Below, in pieces: positions 60,367-64,000 of a stretch of 64,000 nucleotides of DNA. The notes under the pieces were generated by a model, which was not told where the DNA came from, searched no databases, and saw only the letters and a program-made list of their open reading frames with translations. Numbering within the stretch: position 1 is the stretch's first letter; each line of letters begins with the position of its first letter. The translations under genes were made by a program, and so were the position numbers. This DNA is from Phocoena phocoena (lineage: Eukaryota > Chordata > Mammalia > Artiodactyla > Phocoenidae). The DNA is taken from NCBI RefSeq assembly GCF_963924675.1, contig NC_089222.1, forward strand, positions 434,001 through 498,000. Reading direction: 5' to 3'.

Positions 60367-61036
60367 ATTTTTTTTAACATCTTTATTGGGGTATAATTGC
60401 TTTACAATGGTGTGTTAGTTTTTGCTTTATAACAAAGTGAATCAGCTATACATATACATATGCTCCCTGTGTCTTCCCTCTTGTGTCTCCCTCCCTCCCT
60501 CTCTCCCCCTTCCACCCCTCCAGGCTGTCCCAATGCCCCAAGCTAATATCCCTGTGCCTTGCGGCTGCTTCCCCCTTGCTATCTACCTTACTACAATTGT
60601 TAGTGTGTATATGTCCATGACTCTCTCTCGCCCTGTCAAAACTCACCATTCCCCCTCCCCATATCCTCAATTCCGTTCTCCAGTAGGTCTGCGCCTCTAT
60701 TCCTGTCTTATCCCTAGGTTCTTCATGACATTTTTTTCCTTTAAATTCCATATATATGTGTTAGCATACGCTATTTGTCTTTTTCTTTCTGACTTACTTC
60801 ACTCTGTATGACAGACTCTAGGTCTATCCATCTCATTACAAATAACTCAGTTTCATTTCTTTTTAAGGCTGAGTAATATTCCATTGTGTATATGTGCCAC
60901 ATCTTCTTTATCCATTCGTCCGATGATGGGCGCTTAGGTTCTTTCCATCTCCGGGCTATTGTAAATAGAGCTGCAATGAACATTTTGGTACATGACTCTT
61001 TTTGAATTTTGGTTTTCTCAGGGTATATGCCCAGTA
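60367..61036 (-). mobile_element. 5'-truncated L1, second copy
   Basis: The same 670-bp element, truncation point and target site as at 21,173-21,842. Two internal substitutions were noted by eye (ACATTTGTTAG/ACAATTGTTAG and TTCTTCAGT/TTCTCCAGT). One insertion was copied, not two independent ones. Confidence 0.97.
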
Positions 61037-61049
61037 TGCACGGGCAAAT
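61037..61049. repeat. L1 target-site duplication, 5' side, second copy
   Basis: TGCACGGGCAAAT, a perfect match to 60,354-60,366. Confidence 0.95.
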
Positions 61050-61397
61050 TTAACACTCATTTCCCAACAGGAAAAGGAATTAACCAAAGGCTCAGCATGC
61101 CGTGCTGGAACAAGATTAGGGCCTGAAGCAATCCGGCGGTTTTGTGGCCAGCTCACAAGAAAGTGAGTTGAGGAAAGGAGCTCAGGGGCACTGTCATTCA
61201 CATACCTGCAGACTTATAAATGACAGAAATCGTACAAAAATATATTGAATTAAGGCTGCGAAGAGGACTTGAAAGTGGGGCAGAATTGCTGGAATCCGAT
61301 TTCAGGAGGTAGACGTGAATTGCTCTGAAAGCATAAGAGAAGTGGCAGAACCTCGTCAATGAAGCACTTGGCCAAAAAGGGCATATGCATTTTTTCC

Positions 61398-64000
61398 AGG
61401 GCCATCATTCACGGGAGGAGGAGGCTCCCAGCATGCTCCAGTGGCCAACAGAGGGCCCACGTCGCCAAGGCGATGTGAGCTAGCCAGGCAGGAGTGACCT
61501 GACATCAGAGGGCCCACCTCACAGAATGGTAGGGAACCCAGCCAGGATCAGACTCTCCCCAGAGGGCCCACATCACCAAGGTGATGGGAACCAGGCAGGA
61601 GTGTCCTCACACCCGTGGGGCCACATCATCAAAAGTTGAGGTACCCAGCACATGTGGCCTCAAACCAGAGGACCCACATCACCATGGGTTTCGGAGTGAG
61701 GCAGGCAGGATTAACCTCACAACACATGTCCCATTGTATACAAAAGGTGTGGAAACCAGCAGTTGGATCTTCCTAGCAGGCGGCCCAGAGCACTGAGGCT
61801 ATGAGATCCAGGCCGGCATGAACTCACAACAGAGGGCCCTCATTGTGATTCTGTAAGCAACCCAGCCGTTGTGACCTCAGAGCAGAAGGCCCACATCCCC
61901 ATGGGGAAGGGAAACAAGCAGGAGTGTCATCGCAAGAGTGGGCACACATGAAAAAATGTGGGGAGCCCAGCAATTAGTGCCTGATGCCAGAGGGCCCTCA
62001 TCACCGAGGGGCGGTGGCTCCCAGCCAGCTCCGACTGCTACCAGAGGGGCGACGTCGCCAATGCGGAGTGCGACAACCAGGCAGGAGTGACCTCAGAGCA
62101 GAGGGTCAACCTCACAGAAGTGTGAAGAACCAAAGAGGATCAGATTCTCACCAGAGGGCCCACATCACCAAGGGAATGGGAACCAGGCAGGAGTGTCCTC
62201 ACACTAGTGGGGCCACATCACCGAAAAGTGAGGGACCCAGCACACGTGGCCTCAAACCAGAGGACACACATCACAAGGGAGCTGGGATTGAGGCAGGCAG
62301 GAGGAGCCTCAAAACAGAGGGACCATAGAATTAAAGAGGTGAAGAATCCCGCAGTTGGAACCTCCCAGCAGGCGGCCAGGAGCAGCGAGACTATGGGATC
62401 CAGGCCGGAGTGATCTCACACCAGAGGGCCGTCATCATGAAACTGTGAGCAACCTAGGCGTTGGGATCTCAGAGCAGAAGGCCCACATTCCCATGGGGTT
62501 GGGAACCTGTCAGAAGTGTACTCGCACCACAGGGCACACATCAGAGAATTTAGGGAACCCAGGAGTTAGGGCCTGACGCCAGAGGGCCCTCATTACCAAG
62601 GGGAGGAGACTCCAATCAGGCACCAACACCCAACTGAGGTCCCACGTCGCCAAGGTGACGTGTGACAGCCAGGTAGGAGTGACCTCACCGCAGAGGGCCT
62701 ACCTCACAGAAGGGTGAGGAACACAGCCAGGATAAGACTCTCACCAGAGGGCCCACATCACCAAGGTGATCAGAACCAGGCAGGAGAGTCTTCACACCAG
62801 TGTGGCCACATCATAGAAAGGTGAGGAACCCAGCACATGTGGCCTAAACCAGAAGACCCACATCTCCAAGGGGCTCGGAATGAGGCAGGCAGGAGTAGCC
62901 TCACAACACAGGGCCCATAGAATAAAAAAGCTGAGGAATCCAGCAATGGGAACTTCCCAGCAGGCGGCCAAGAGCACCAAGTCTATGCGATTCAGGCCGC
63001 AGTAAACTCACAGCAGAGGGTCCACATCATGAAACTGCGAGCAACCCAGCCATTTGGACCTCAGAGCAGAAGGTCCACATCCCCAAGGTGTTGGGAGCAT
63101 GGCAGGAGTGTCCTCGCACCACTTAGCACATATCAGAAAATGTGGGTACCCAGCAGTTAGGGCCTGACGCCAGAGGGCCCTCATCACTGAGGGGAGGAGG
63201 CTCCCAGCATGTTCCAACTACCACAAGAGGGCCCACGTCGCCAAGGCGGGGTGTGCCAGCCAGGCAGGAGTGACCTCACAGCAGACGGCCCACCTCAAAG
63301 AAGTGTGAGGAACCCAACCAGGATCAGACTCTCACCAGAGGGCCCATATCACCAAGGGGACGGGAACCAGGCACGAGTGTCCTCACACCAGTGGGGCCAC
63401 ATCACTAAAAGATGAGGAAACTGGCACATGTGGCCACAAACCAGAGGACCTACATCACCAAGGGGCTGGGAGTGACACAGGCAGGAGGAGCCTCCCAACA
63501 CAGGGCCCAAAGAATAAAAAAGGTGAGGAACCCAGCAGTTGGAACTTCCCAGCAGGCGGCCCAGAGTACAGAGGCTATGGGATCTAGGAATGAGTGAACT
63601 AACACCAGAGAGCTAACATCAGGAAACTGTGAGCAACCCAGTCGTTGGAACCTCAGAGCAGAAGGCCCATATCGCCATGGGGATGGGAACATTTCACGAG
63701 TGTCCTGGCATCACTGGGCTCACATCAGAAAACCTGGGGAGCCCAGCAGTTAGAGCCTGACGCCAGAGGGACCTCATCACCGAGGACAGGAGTCTCCAAA
63801 AGGATCCAACTGCCACCAGAGGGTCGACGTCACCAAGGCAATGGGAGCAAGCCAGGCAGGAGTTACCTCAGAGCACAGGGCCCACCTCACAGAACGGTAA
63901 GGAACCCAGCCAGGATCAGACTCTCACCAGAGGGGCCACATCACCAAGGGGCTGGGAAACAGGCACGAGTGTCCTCACACCATTGGGGCCACATCATCGA
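61398..64000. repeat. 591-bp satellite block, second copy, runs off the window
   Basis: It matches 22,204-24,806 at an offset of 39,194 with about 0.3% difference by eye. About 4.4 units of eleven 54-bp subrepeats are visible, and the block continues past base 64,000. Confidence 0.95.

Larger units (their letters stand above)
33915..61397 (+). repeat. 1,746-bp satellite array 2
   Basis: Palindrome centres fall at 34,539, 36,273, 38,019, 39,765, 41,510, 43,256, 45,000, 46,746, 48,493, 50,240, 51,987, 53,735, 55,482, 57,229 and 58,975. Spacing is 1,744-1,746 bp in the left half and 1,746-1,748 in the right half. The array holds seven more monomers than array 1. Its first and last monomers match those of array 1, and the extra copies lie between. 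Five palindromes are perfect. The recurring open frames are passengers of the repeat. Confidence 0.96.
58976..61397 (+). repeat. Terminal monomer of array 2, L1-interrupted and truncated
   Basis: The duplicate of 19,782-22,203 at an offset of 39,194. It ends after TTTTTTCC at 61,397, at the same palindrome-centre breakpoint. Confidence 0.93.

Noticed and set aside
1..64000. Cetacean CHR-type tRNA-derived SINEs
   Set aside because: I looked for the typical head and found none. The absence is understandable in homogenised satellites and is not evidence by itself.
1..64000. CRISPR array or prokaryotic operon
   Set aside because: Repeats are long and head to tail without short unique spacers, and L1 and retroviral remnants show a mammalian genome.

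Overview
This is vertebrate nuclear DNA, most probably from a cetacean. The best clue is a 5'-truncated LINE-1 (L1) on the minus strand at 21,173-21,842, with a second copy at 60,367-61,036. Its 3' end reads like the young L1 family common in whale and dolphin genomes. No intact protein-coding gene, tRNA, rRNA or CRISPR array was recognised. Almost the whole window is satellite DNA plus decayed mobile elements. The open frames in the satellites look like chance frames copied along with the repeat.

The layout is a tandem array of very large composite units. Each unit holds, in order: (1) a GC-rich satellite with a period near 591 bp, built from eleven subrepeats of about 54 bp; (2) a low-copy block of about 7.4 kb, made of a diverged partial satellite monomer, an L1 3' end, an exon-like GC-rich stretch, a small minisatellite, a broken gammaretrovirus-like pol with LTR-like DNA, and a second L1 3' fragment; (3) a head-to-tail array of a satellite with a period near 1,746 bp; (4) a last 1,746-bp monomer carrying the minus-strand L1; then the 591-bp satellite again.

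By region: 1-610 is 591-bp satellite; 610-6,960 is the low-copy block; 6,960-22,203 is the first 1,746-bp array; 22,204-27,564 is 591-bp satellite; 27,564-33,915 is the second low-copy block; 33,915-61,397 is the second 1,746-bp array; 61,398-64,000 is 591-bp satellite. Positions 1 to about 8,375 recur at an offset of about 26,955. Positions about 19,665 to 24,806 recur at an offset of 39,194. The two offsets differ by 12,239 bp, which is seven 1,746-bp monomers. The composite unit therefore varies in length through the copy number of its inner satellite.

Each 1,746-bp monomer contains a mariner-type palindrome. It is a perfect, spacer-free 72-bp inverted repeat in five copies of the second array. 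Each monomer also contains an old stretch derived from the L1 ORF2 end and 3' UTR. The 1,746-bp array ends abruptly at the palindrome centre, where it meets the 591-bp satellite. No gene network can be described. What the sequence shows is satellite birth, homogenisation and amplification at nested scales. Family names were assigned by eye from memory and need a database check.
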